From Ventricola sp051883735 (GTDB lineage Bacteria; Bacillota; Clostridia; Christensenellales; Aristaeellaceae), in contig JBJEUH010000070.1 of NCBI GenBank assembly GCA_051883735.1, positions 1-28,208 on the forward strand: a DNA stretch of 28,208 nucleotides, in the 5' to 3' direction. This document shows positions 8,104 to 14,706 of this stretch, piece by piece; within the stretch, counting starts at the first letter, position 1, and each line of letters opens with the position of its first letter. The translations under genes were made by a program, and so were the position numbers. The notes beneath the pieces are model-generated. The model searched no databases and was not told where the DNA came from. It worked only from the letters and a program-made list of their open reading frames with translations.

Positions 8104-10098
8104 TCAGTCGTCCAGCTTGGTGAACTCGTACGTCTCGCCGTAGGTCTCCACGTACACGGTGCGCATGGTCTGGTCGCTCATGGGCTTGTCGCTGCTGTTG
8201 GTGGGCTGGGAGGCGATCAGATCGACCGTCTCCATGCCGCCGAGCACGAAGCCGAAGGCCGCGTAGTCGCCGTCCAGATAATCGCTGTCCGCGTGCATGA
8301 TGAAGAACTGGCTGCCCGCGGAATCCATCGCGCTGGAGCGCGCCATGGAGAGCACGCCGCGGGTGTGGGACAGGGTGTTCTCCACGCCGTTGCTCTTGAA
8401 TTCGCCCTTGATGGCGTAGCCCGGGCCGCCGGTGCCGTTGCCCAGCGGGTCGCCGCCCTGGATCATGAAGCCCGGGATGACGCGGTGGAAGATCAGGCCG
8501 TCATAGAAGCCGCTGCCCGACAGGGCGATGAAGTTGCCCACGGATTCCGGGGCCTGCTCCGGATACAGCTCGCCGTAGATGACGGAGCCGTCGTTCATCA
8601 CGATGGTGAAGGTCGGCAGCTTGACCTCGACCGGGCAGGCGGTCATCAGCGCGGTGTTGTCCACCGCCAGCGCGTCCGCCTCGTCCATGTCCGTCATCGC
8701 GGAGGCCGGCACATAGCCCTTGACCGTGGTGCCCGGCACGCCGACGAACGCATAGGTTTCGCCGTCCACATCGATCCGGCCCAGCACGTCCAGCGACGCG
8801 CCGGCGGCCAGCTTGGCGACCAAGTCGCCCGCGGGCATGTCGGTCAGCCCGGTCTCCTGCGCGACGGTCGCATACGCGACGGTCGCCTCGACGGACTCGG
8901 CCACATAGATGTTGAACATCGGGCTCATGTCGTTCATGACGATGTTCGCTTCGTCGAGCATGCCGTCGATGTACGCGGAGTACGCGTCGTTCTGCTTGTT
9001 GGCAAGCGCCTCGGCCTCCTCGGCCTCCCGGCGGGTCTCAAAGTCCACCGCACCGGCCTCGAGGTCCGCCGCGTACTTGAGGATGAAATAGCCGTAGTCG
9101 GTCACGATCACGTCGCTCACGTCGCCGACCTGCTCAAGCGCCATCGCGCCGGCCTTGAACTCGTCGCCGTACAGCGCGCAGCTCTCCGCGACCGGGTAGC
9201 CCATCTCCATCTGCTCGGGGGTAGAGGCGTCCTCGTTGTAGGCCTCCATCACGCTCGTGAAGTCCTCACCCGCCCGGATCTTCGCCAGCACGGCGTTCGC
9301 GCGGGCCAGACCGGTCAGGCTCAGCAGATCGGCGTCCTGCGTCTCAGCCAGAGTCGCCTCGTCCGGGGTCGCCTCATCGTCATCCCCCAGCGCGGTGAAG
9401 ATGCAGTGCATCAGGCGCACATTTTCAGGGGTGTAGAGGATGTCCTCCTCGGAGAGATAGGCGTTGATGAAGCTGTCCACGTCCGCGTCGTAGGCGGCCT
9501 TCTGCTCCTCCACCTTCGCGTCGTACGCCTGGCGGACCTCCGCATCGGTCACCTCAACGCCCTCAATGCTCAGCGCGTACAGGTGCTCCAGCACGCCCTT
9601 GAGCTTCGCGTTCTCATACAGCGCATCATAGGTGTAGCCGGCAGCCTCCAGCTCCTCCGCCACGACGGCGTCGATCTCCTCCTCGGCGATGCCGTAGCTG
9701 AGCAGGTACTGCCTGTAGTTGTCCGTCACCTCGTCCAGCGCCGCAGCCGCCTCAGCCTGATAGCCCTCGTCCATCTCCGCCGTCAGCACATAGCCGGTGT
9801 CCTCGGCATGGCGCACGGCGATGCGCTGGTTCAGCTTCATCTGCACGGTCTCCTGCGCTACGGAGTTCTGGAAATCGGTGTCGTACTTGTCCATCTCGTA
9901 GCCGTACTGCGCATAGAAGCTGATGTAGGCGTCGAGCATGTCGTCAAACTCATCCTTCACCTCGGACATCGTGACGCTCACCGCGCCGTCATAGGCGGTC
10001 GCCAGCACGACGTCCTCGCTCTCCGCCGCAGCCGCGCAAAGGCCGGTCACGGCGAACATCAGCGCCAGCAGCAGGGCCGGCAGCTTCTTCATGTTCAT
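8104..10098 (-). CDS. secreted SurA/parvulin-cyclophilin fusion peptidyl-prolyl isomerase
   Basis: 664 aa with a Sec signal peptide (1-25; AAAAE cleavage region; the TGLC before it is a poor lipobox). Parts in order: an acidic SurA-like N-terminal chaperone region (30-190), a parvulin-like domain (225-345, from VRLMHCIFTA to VTDYGYFILKY), a short SH3-like beta region (398-470, ending VPGTTVKGYVPASAM), and a complete cyclophilin domain (494-655). The cyclophilin active site is intact: FHRVIPGFMIQGGD (Arg539, Phe544, Gln547) and GSQFFI (Gln597). It should fold or isomerise exported proteins outside the membrane, roughly where PrsA acts in other Bacillota. Monocistronic, with its own promoter and terminator. 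Two unrelated isomerase folds in one chain is unusual. The parvulin part is diverged and may be chaperone only. Confidence 0.88.
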   Translation of the reverse strand: MNMKKLPALLLALMFAVTGLCAAAAESEDVVLATAYDGAVSVTMSEVKDEFDDMLDAYISFYAQYGYEMDKYDTDFQNSVAQETVQMKLNQRIAVRHAEDTGYVLTAEMDEGYQAEAAAALDEVTDNYRQYLLSYGIAEEEIDAVVAEELEAAGYTYDALYENAKLKGVLEHLYALSIEGVEVTDAEVRQAYDAKVEEQKAAYDADVDSFINAYLSEEDILYTPENVRLMHCIFTALGDDDEATPDEATLAETQDADLLSLTGLARANAVLAKIRAGEDFTSVMEAYNEDASTPEQMEMGYPVAESCALYGDEFKAGAMALEQVGDVSDVIVTDYGYFILKYAADLEAGAVDFETRREAEEAEALANKQNDAYSAYIDGMLDEANIVMNDMSPMFNIYVAESVEATVAYATVAQETGLTDMPAGDLVAKLAAGASLDVLGRIDVDGETYAFVGVPGTTVKGYVPASAMTDMDEADALAVDNTALMTACPVEVKLPTFTIVMNDGSVIYGELYPEQAPESVGNFIALSGSGFYDGLIFHRVIPGFMIQGGDPLGNGTGGPGYAIKGEFKSNGVENTLSHTRGVLSMARSSAMDSAGSQFFIMHADSDYLDGDYAAFGFVLGGMETVDLIASQPTNSSDKPMSDQTMRTVYVETYGETYEFTKLDD

Positions 10099-10138
10099 AG
10101 GTCACATTCCCTCCATTTTCGGTTCAGCCATGACAATC

Positions 10139-10167
10139 ATTATACCTGCCGCGCCGTGAAAACGCAA
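10139..10167 (-). promoter_or_regulatory. SigA-type promoter of the prolyl isomerase gene
   Basis: TTGCGT (10167-10162), 17 nt, then TATAAT (10144-10139) on the minus strand, followed by GGAGGG and the ATG. Confidence 0.75.
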
Positions 10168-10205
10168 TGATTTGCTGAAATTGCCATGGATGCTTCATGT
10201 CCGGG

Positions 10206-11384
10206 TCACAATTCGTTCACAAATTCGCGGATGCGCTTGAGCGCTTCATTCAGGTTCTCCAGGCTCGTGGCGTACGAGCAGCGGATGTGCCCCTCGCCGG
10301 AGGCGCCGAAGGCCGTGCCCGGCACGCAGGCGACCTGCTTCTTTTCCAGCAGCCTGGTGCAGAATTCGTCGCTGGTCAGGCCGGTGCTCTCAATCGAGGG
10401 GAAGACATAGAACGCGCCGCGCGGCTCAAAGCAGGCAAGGCCCATATCGTTCAGGCTCTCCACCATCAGCCTGCGGCGGCGGTCGTAGGAGCGCACCATC
10501 ATGCGCACGTCCTCAAACCCCGTCTCAAACGCGCGGCCCAGCGCCCTGTCCGCGGCGACCTGGCCCTGGATGGACGCGCAGAGCATCGTGTACTGGTGTA
10601 TCTTGAACATGGGCGCGAGCAGCTCCTTCGGCGCGCACGCGTAGCCCACGCGCCAGCCGGTCATGGCGAACGCCTTGGAAAAGCCATTGAGCGTGATCGT
10701 GCGCTCGCGCATGCCCGCGATGGAGGCGAACGCCGTGTGCTCGTGCCCGCCGTAGACCAGCTCGGAGTAGATCTCGTCGGAGACGGCGATGATGTCCGTG
10801 TCCTCGAGCACGCGCGCGATGTCCATGAGCTGCTCCTTGGTCATCACGCCGCCGGTGGGGTTGTTGGGATAGGGCAGGATGAGCGCCTTGGTCCTTTTCG
10901 TGATGGCCTGGCGCAGCGCCTCGGGCGTGAGCGCGAAGCAGTCCTTCGCGCTGGTCTTCACCGGCACGGGCGTGCCCCCGGCGAACGTGACCGCCGGCGC
11001 ATAGGAGACATAGCTCGGCTCGGGGATGAGCACCTCGTCGCCGGGGCAGACCAGCGCGCGCATGGCCAGGTCGATGCCCTCGCTCGCGCCGACGGTGACC
11101 AGGACCTCGTTGCTTGGCGAGTAGGTCACGCGGTAACGCATGCGCAGGTACGCGGCGATCTTCTCGCGCAGGCTGAGCAGGCCCCAGTTGGAGGTGTACT
11201 GCGTCTGGCCGTCCTCGATGGACTGGATGGCCGCGTCGCGGATGGACCAGGGCGTGACGAAGTCGGGCTCGCCCACGCCCAGGGAGATGGCCCCGGGCAT
11301 CTTCTGCACGATGTCAAAGAACCTGCGGATGCCGCTGGGCGGCACGTCCGCCACGCGCCGGTTGATGATGCGCTCGTACTCCAT
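10206..11384 (-). CDS. alaT: class I/II aminotransferase, AlaT-like
   Basis: 392 aa, PLP-dependent fold type I aminotransferase of the aspartate/alanine group. Seen: SLGVGEPDFVTP near the N-terminus, LPYPNNPTGG (Asn174/Asn175), the PLP-phenol Asp in SDEIYSELVY (Asp203), the Schiff-base lysine in NGFSKAFAMTGWRVGY (Lys237), and the C-terminal substrate Arg in HIRCSYA. Its ATG overlaps the stop of the upstream Lrp-type gene by one base (ATGA), so translation is coupled. The same pair, alaR-alaT, exists in Bacillus subtilis, where AlaR activates the alanine transaminase gene; the symbol rests on that pairing. An aspartate or aromatic aminotransferase is the alternative. Confidence 0.85.
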   Translation of the reverse strand: MEYERIINRRVADVPPSGIRRFFDIVQKMPGAISLGVGEPDFVTPWSIRDAAIQSIEDGQTQYTSNWGLLSLREKIAAYLRMRYRVTYSPSNEVLVTVGASEGIDLAMRALVCPGDEVLIPEPSYVSYAPAVTFAGGTPVPVKTSAKDCFALTPEALRQAITKRTKALILPYPNNPTGGVMTKEQLMDIARVLEDTDIIAVSDEIYSELVYGGHEHTAFASIAGMRERTITLNGFSKAFAMTGWRVGYACAPKELLAPMFKIHQYTMLCASIQGQVAADRALGRAFETGFEDVRMMVRSYDRRRRLMVESLNDMGLACFEPRGAFYVFPSIESTGLTSDEFCTRLLEKKQVACVPGTAFGASGEGHIRCSYATSLENLNEALKRIREFVNEL

Positions 11385-11878
11385 CAGGGCATCACCGCCT
11401 GCCTTCTGTCGCTCTTGCCGCCGTCAAAGACCATGCCGCCGTACTTGTAGGTCTTGAGCATGAAGTGGGTGCTCGTGCCGGTCACGCCCTCGATGGTGGA
11501 CAGGCGGCTGTGCACGAAGGAGGCCAGCTCCTTGAGCGTGCGCGCCTCGCACAGCACCATCAGGTCGTACGCGCCGCTCATCAGATACAGGGACTTGACC
11601 TCGTCGTACTGCACGATGCGCTGGGCGATGGCGTCAAAGCCCTTCTCGCGCTGGGGCACGACGTTCACCTCGATGACCGCCTGCACGAACTCGCGGTCCG
11701 TGCGCTCCCAGTTGATCAGCGTCTGATAGCCCACCAGCACGCCCGCGGCCCGCAGGCTGGAAAGCGCCGCCTGCACCTGCCCCTCGTCGCTGCCCGTCAT
11801 CACCGCGATCTCGCGCGGCGTCACGCGCGCGTCCTCGCACAGAATTTCCAGAATATGCATGTCCAGGGTGGAAAACAT
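11384..11878 (-). CDS. alaR: Lrp/AsnC-family regulator, AlaR-like
   Basis: 164 aa. The N-terminal 60 residues are a winged helix-turn-helix (LDMHILEILCEDARVTPREI, then an HTH with MTGSDEGQVQAALSSL). Residues about 75-150 form the RAM ligand-binding domain (VIEVNVVPQREKGFDAIAQRI, then LYLMSGAYDLMVLCEARTL). Lrp-type octamers bind amino acids and often control the neighbouring gene. It starts at an ATG after GGAGAGA, is first in the operon, and ends overlapping the aminotransferase. The likely target is its own operon, with alanine as ligand by analogy with AlaR (inference). Confidence 0.85.
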   Translation of the reverse strand: MFSTLDMHILEILCEDARVTPREIAVMTGSDEGQVQAALSSLRAAGVLVGYQTLINWERTDREFVQAVIEVNVVPQREKGFDAIAQRIVQYDEVKSLYLMSGAYDLMVLCEARTLKELASFVHSRLSTIEGVTGTSTHFMLKTYKYGGMVFDGGKSDRRQAVMP

Positions 11879-11913
11879 GATTCTCTCTCCTTTGTCTCAA
11901 ACCGAATGCTTCT

Positions 11914-11943
11914 ATTATAGCACGGAAGAAGAAACGCTGTAAA
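11914..11943 (-). promoter_or_regulatory. SigA-type promoter of the alaR-alaT operon
   Basis: TTTACA (11943-11938), 18 nt, then TATAAT (11919-11914) on the minus strand, about 35 nt before the ATG. Confidence 0.75.
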
Positions 11944-11992
11944 GCCGGGCGACATGTCCGTTCTGCCGCCCTGAAGCGTCCCGCAGCGCCGC

Positions 11993-12916
11993 TCAGAAGC
12001 GCGGCTCCGGGGTGAAGCCCGCGTTGGTCTGCGGGTCCTCCGCCCGCTTCTCCGCGGCGAACGCCTCGATATGCGCGGCCATCTGCCGCACCGCCGGCGC
12101 CATCATCTGCGGGTTCTGCACCGCGATGCCGAATTCGCGGTACTCCATCGGCTCGATGCGGCACACGTCCACGTCGCCGTGCGCGCGCGTGAGGATCAGG
12201 CTGGGCAGGATGCTGATGCCAAAGCCGCTCTCCACCATCGCGATGGTGGACAGGTCGTCCACCACCCGGCAGCTGGCGCGCACGCTCAGGCGGTACTTGG
12301 CCAGGAAGGCCTGGATGTCCGCGTCGGTGGAGTCGTCCTGCACGACAAACGTGTGCGGGCGCATCTCCTCCACCGTGATCACGCCGGGCGCATGCGTGTG
12401 CAGCCCCCTGGGCACCACGCACATCATCCGGTCGCGGTAGAGCGGATGCACCTGCAATTCGCGGGTGCACTTGGTGGACAGGAAGCCCAGGTCCACCACG
12501 CCGGTCTTGATCCAGTTGATCACGTCGGCGTAGGTGCCCTGATAGATCTCGATCTCCACGCCCGGGTACTGGCGCTTGTACGTCGTCACGATCTGCGGCA
12601 GCCACGTCATGCAGACGCTGTTGAACGCGCCAATCTTGACCGTGCCGCGCTGCACGCCCTTGAGCTCGTCCACCGTCTGGGAGAGCGCCTCGTCGGCATT
12701 GAGGACCTGGCGGATGACGGGATAGAGCGCCTCGCCGCTGCGCGTGAGCGACACGCCGCCCTTGCCGCGCACGAACAGCGCAAAGCCGCAGGCCTCCTCC
12801 ATGGAGCTGACGGCGTGGCTGATCGCGCTGGGCGTGAGATGGAGCACCTGCGCCGCGCGGGCGAAGCTGCCCTGCTCGATCACCGTATGGAAAATGCGAT
12901 ATTCCAGCAGCGTCAT
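11993..12916 (-). CDS. LysR-family transcriptional regulator
   Basis: 307 aa, standard LysR length. The N-terminal winged HTH is typical: LLEYRIFHTVIEQGSFARAA, then LHLTPSAISHAVSSMEE, then LTRSGEALYP. From about residue 90 there is a two-lobed substrate-binding domain (GTVKIGAFNSVCMTWLPQIV, VDLGFLSTKC, VESGFGISILPSLIL). It is transcribed divergently from queT, whose riboswitch leader begins about 60 nt beyond the LysR promoter, and lies upstream of alaR-alaT in the same direction with a 114-nt gap. Divergent LysR genes often control the neighbour, but queT has its own riboswitch, so the target remains open. No ligand can be named. Confidence 0.9.
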   Translation of the reverse strand: MTLLEYRIFHTVIEQGSFARAAQVLHLTPSAISHAVSSMEEACGFALFVRGKGGVSLTRSGEALYPVIRQVLNADEALSQTVDELKGVQRGTVKIGAFNSVCMTWLPQIVTTYKRQYPGVEIEIYQGTYADVINWIKTGVVDLGFLSTKCTRELQVHPLYRDRMMCVVPRGLHTHAPGVITVEEMRPHTFVVQDDSTDADIQAFLAKYRLSVRASCRVVDDLSTIAMVESGFGISILPSLILTRAHGDVDVCRIEPMEYREFGIAVQNPQMMAPAVRQMAAHIEAFAAEKRAEDPQTNAGFTPEPRF

Positions 12917-12986
12917 GAGCGCCGCCTCCCTTCAGCAATTTCGTTCACGTTTTCATCCATACAGATGAATGAATGTATCTTCACTT

Positions 12987-13015
12987 AGAGTACACCCGCC
13001 GCGCCCGTTCGTCAA
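12987..13015 (-). promoter_or_regulatory. promoter of the LysR gene
   Basis: TTGACG (13015-13010), 17 nt, then TACTCT (12992-12987) on the minus strand. The same -10 variant occurs at 13721. The untranslated stretch contains a short ATTCATTCATC run. Confidence 0.55.
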
Positions 13016-13031
13016 TACAGAAATTACAGGA

Positions 13032-13060
13032 TTGCGCAAACACCGGCTTTCTGGTATAAT
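13032..13060 (+). promoter_or_regulatory. SigA-type promoter of the queT transcript
   Basis: TTGCGC (13032-13037), 17 nt, then an extended -10, TGGTATAAT (TATAAT 13055-13060). Transcription should start near 13067, just ahead of the riboswitch. Confidence 0.8.
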
Positions 13061-13078
13061 CGCCTGCGGACAACTGCA

Positions 13079-13120
13079 TGGACTGTTCGAAACCATCCAG
13101 TCCTAAAACAAAACTATGGG
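13079..13120 (+). promoter_or_regulatory. preQ1-I riboswitch
   Basis: The P1 stem GGACTG (13080-13085) pairs with CAGTCC (13098-13103) around a 12-nt loop that begins TTCG. The A-rich tail TAAAACAAAACTA (13104-13116) follows, and CCAT in the loop (13093-13096) pairs with ATGG (13116-13119) to close the H-type pseudoknot. Stem size, loop length and AAAACTA tail match the known Bacillus and Thermoanaerobacter preQ1-I aptamers. preQ1 binding should favour the terminator that follows and lower queT expression. Confidence 0.87.
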
Positions 13121-13152
13121 CCGAAGAAGCGGAGAAATTCCGCCTCTTCACG

Positions 13153-13173
13153 ACGGCCGTATGCCGTTTTTTT
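13153..13173 (+). terminator. riboswitch-controlled intrinsic terminator before queT
   Basis: ACGGC (13153-13157) pairs with GCCGT (13163-13167) and is followed by seven T residues (13167-13173). An alternative longer hairpin, CCGAAGA.GCGG with CCGC.TCTTC and CGG (13121-13157), shares the 5' half, giving the competing structures expected of an expression platform. Confidence 0.7.
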
Positions 13174-13207
13174 GTGGCCGGCGGCCGTCCCCGGAAAGGG
13201 AAAACAC

Positions 13208-13690
13208 ATGAACAACCTCAAAACTGGCGCGCTCACCCGCGCCGCGATCATCGCCGCGCTCTATGCGGCGCTGACGCTGCTGCTCGCACCCATCAGCTAC
13301 GGCGAGGTGCAGATCCGCTTCTCGGAGGCGCTGACGATTCTGCCGGTGCTCCTGCCGGAGGCCGTGCCGGCGCTGGCCATCGGCTGCCTGCTCTCCAACA
13401 TCCTGGGCGGCTGCATGATCTTTGACATCATCTTCGGCACGCTGGCCACGCTGCTGGCGGCGCTGTGCACGCGCGCGCTGCGCAAAAACGTGCTGCTCGC
13501 CAGCGCGATGCCGGTGCTCTTCAACGGCGTGATCGTCGGCGCGGTGGTGCACTACTGCTATGCGCCCGCCGTCGCGCTGCCGCTGTGCATGCTCTTTGTG
13601 GCGCTGGGCGAGGCCGTGGCCTGCATGCTCGTGGGCCGCATCGTGCTGCGCGCGGTGCAGCGCATCCCGGAAAAGCTGCTGAACCGCTGA
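13208..13690 (+). CDS. queT: QueT-family queuosine precursor transporter
   Basis: 160 aa from an ATG preceded by GGAAAGGGA. QueT is the S-component-like membrane protein for uptake of queuosine precursors (preQ1/preQ0), working with an ECF energy-coupling module encoded elsewhere. It has about five hydrophobic helices and the family traits: ALTRAAIIAALYAALTLLLAP, then ISYGEVQIRFSEALTILPVL (the FRxSEAL-like motif), then GCLLSNILGGCMIFDIIFGT. The preQ1-I riboswitch just upstream confirms the pathway. It ends with a basic tail, and the next gene begins 95 nt later from its own promoter. Confidence 0.92.
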   Translation: MNNLKTGALTRAAIIAALYAALTLLLAPISYGEVQIRFSEALTILPVLLPEAVPALAIGCLLSNILGGCMIFDIIFGTLATLLAALCTRALRKNVLLASAMPVLFNGVIVGAVVHYCYAPAVALPLCMLFVALGEAVACMLVGRIVLRAVQRIPEKLLNR

Positions 13691-13697
13691 TTCGCCC

Positions 13698-13726
13698 TTG
13701 ACATTCGCGCCCTTGCGCGCTACTCT
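13698..13726 (+). promoter_or_regulatory. SigA-type promoter of the sugar-phosphate isomerase gene
   Basis: A consensus TTGACA (13698-13703), 17 nt, then TACTCT (13721-13726, 3 of 6 matches). It starts 7 nt after the queT stop. The weak -10 and the palindrome at the start site fit a regulated promoter. Confidence 0.6.
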
Positions 13727-13728
13727 TA

Positions 13729-13752
13729 ATCTGTATGCAGCTGCATACAGAT
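13729..13752. promoter_or_regulatory. 24-bp perfect palindrome, likely operator
   Basis: The half-site ATCTGTATGCAG (13729-13740) is followed directly by its exact reverse complement (13741-13752). It covers the expected transcription start (about 13733) of the promoter at 13698-13726, a classical repressor position. It is followed by TTCTTTTT, so the RNA could also fold as a weak terminator for queT. The binding family is not identifiable; no regulator gene is adjacent. Confidence 0.65.
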
Positions 13753-13785
13753 TCTTTTTATCATTCATGCCAGGGAGGTCATATT

Positions 13786-14424
13786 ATGCGTATTGCGCTC
13801 ATCAATGAAAACAGCCAGGCCGCCAAGAACGAGCTGATTCTTGCCGCCCTCAAGAAGGTCGTCGAGCCCATGGGCCACACCGTGGACAACTACGGCATGT
13901 ACACCGCGCAGGACGAGGCTCAGCTGACCTATGTGCAGGTCGGCATTCTGGGCGCCATCCTGCTGAACTCCGGCGCTGCGGATTACGTTGTCACCGGCTG
14001 CGGCACGGGCGAAGGCGCCATGCTGGCCATGAACAGCTTCCCGAGCGTCCTCTGCGGCCACATCGAGGACCCGGTGGACGCGTACACCTTTGCGCATGTC
14101 AACGACGGCAACGCCGTGGCGCTCCCGTTCGCCAAGGGCTTCGGCTGGGGCGGCGAGCTGAATCTCGAGTACATCTTCGAGAAGCTCTTTGGCTTTGGTC
14201 ACGGTCAGGGCTATCCGCGCGAGCGCGTGGTGCCGGAGCAGCGCAACAAGAAGATTCTGGACGCGGTGCGCGCGCACACGCTCAAGGATCTGATCACCTG
14301 CCTGGAGGGCATCGATCCGGAGCTGGTCCGCGGCGCGGTCGCGGGCGAAAAGTTCCAGGAGCTCTTCTTCGCGAGCGCCAAGGACGAGAAGATCATCGCC
14401 TATGTGAAGTCCCTGCTGGCGTAA
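13786..14424 (+). CDS. RpiB/LacA/LacB-family sugar-phosphate isomerase
   Basis: 212 aa, longer than ribose-5-phosphate isomerase B (about 150 aa) and matching the longer subgroup of the family. The start is the ATG with GGGAGG 7 nt upstream. Seen: VTGCGTGEGAMLAMN with Cys72 at the place of the RpiB catalytic cysteine, followed by FPSVLCGH, and HVNDGNAVALP (Asn106), equivalent to the HNDAN motif of RpiB. The C-terminal 60 residues after residue 150 are extra. It should interconvert an aldose and a ketose phosphate in the cytosol; the sugar cannot be named. It is monocistronic behind a palindromic operator, so it is likely induced by a sugar or sugar acid. Confidence 0.85.
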   Translation: MRIALINENSQAAKNELILAALKKVVEPMGHTVDNYGMYTAQDEAQLTYVQVGILGAILLNSGAADYVVTGCGTGEGAMLAMNSFPSVLCGHIEDPVDAYTFAHVNDGNAVALPFAKGFGWGGELNLEYIFEKLFGFGHGQGYPRERVVPEQRNKKILDAVRAHTLKDLITCLEGIDPELVRGAVAGEKFQELFFASAKDEKIIAYVKSLLA

Positions 14425-14608
14425 GCGGGCTGTGCCCGCACCCGCTTCCGAACGGCTTGGCTGAATTGAGCAGCCTCGTGCCCGCCGCACGGCAGTTGGG
14501 CAATCGCCCACGCATGAAGAGGCGGGCTGTGCCCGCTCCCGCTTCCGAACAGCTTGGCTGAATTGAGCAGCCTCGTGCCCGCCGCACGATGATCGGGCAA
14601 TGCATGAA
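14425..14608. repeat. two tandem copies of a structured intergenic repeat
   Basis: Unit 1 (14425-14518) and unit 2 (14522-14608) are offset by 97 nt and nearly identical for about 65 nt. Each holds a GCGGGC-TGT-GCCCGC hairpin, the shared stretch GCTTGGCTGAATTGAGCAGC with its own GGCTG/CAGCC hairpin, and GTGCCCGCCGCAC. Unit 1 ends GGGCAATCGCCCACGCATGAA, while unit 2 has a shortened GGGCAATGCATGAA. The pair fills the space between the isomerase and the shared terminator. Confidence 0.85.
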
Positions 14609-14644
14609 AAACACGGACAGTCCGCTCGGGATTGTCCGTGTTTT
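14608..14644. terminator. strong bidirectional terminator between convergent genes
   Basis: A 16-bp stem with a single G-T position: AAAACACGGACAGTCC (14608-14623) with GGATTGTCCGTGTTTT (14629-14644), and a 5-nt loop. T runs on both ends serve the plus-strand isomerase and the minus-strand anti-sigma gene. Confidence 0.9.
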
Positions 14645-14706
14645 CTATTTGCTTTTTTGAGGAAAGCCGAGGAGCCGGCTCCGGATTCCATGCCCGCTCC
14701 GCGCCG

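Noticed and set aside
14425..14608. CRISPR array
   Set aside because: Only two repeat units of about 90 nt, with no spacers of regular length and no cas genes; it is a tandem structured repeat.
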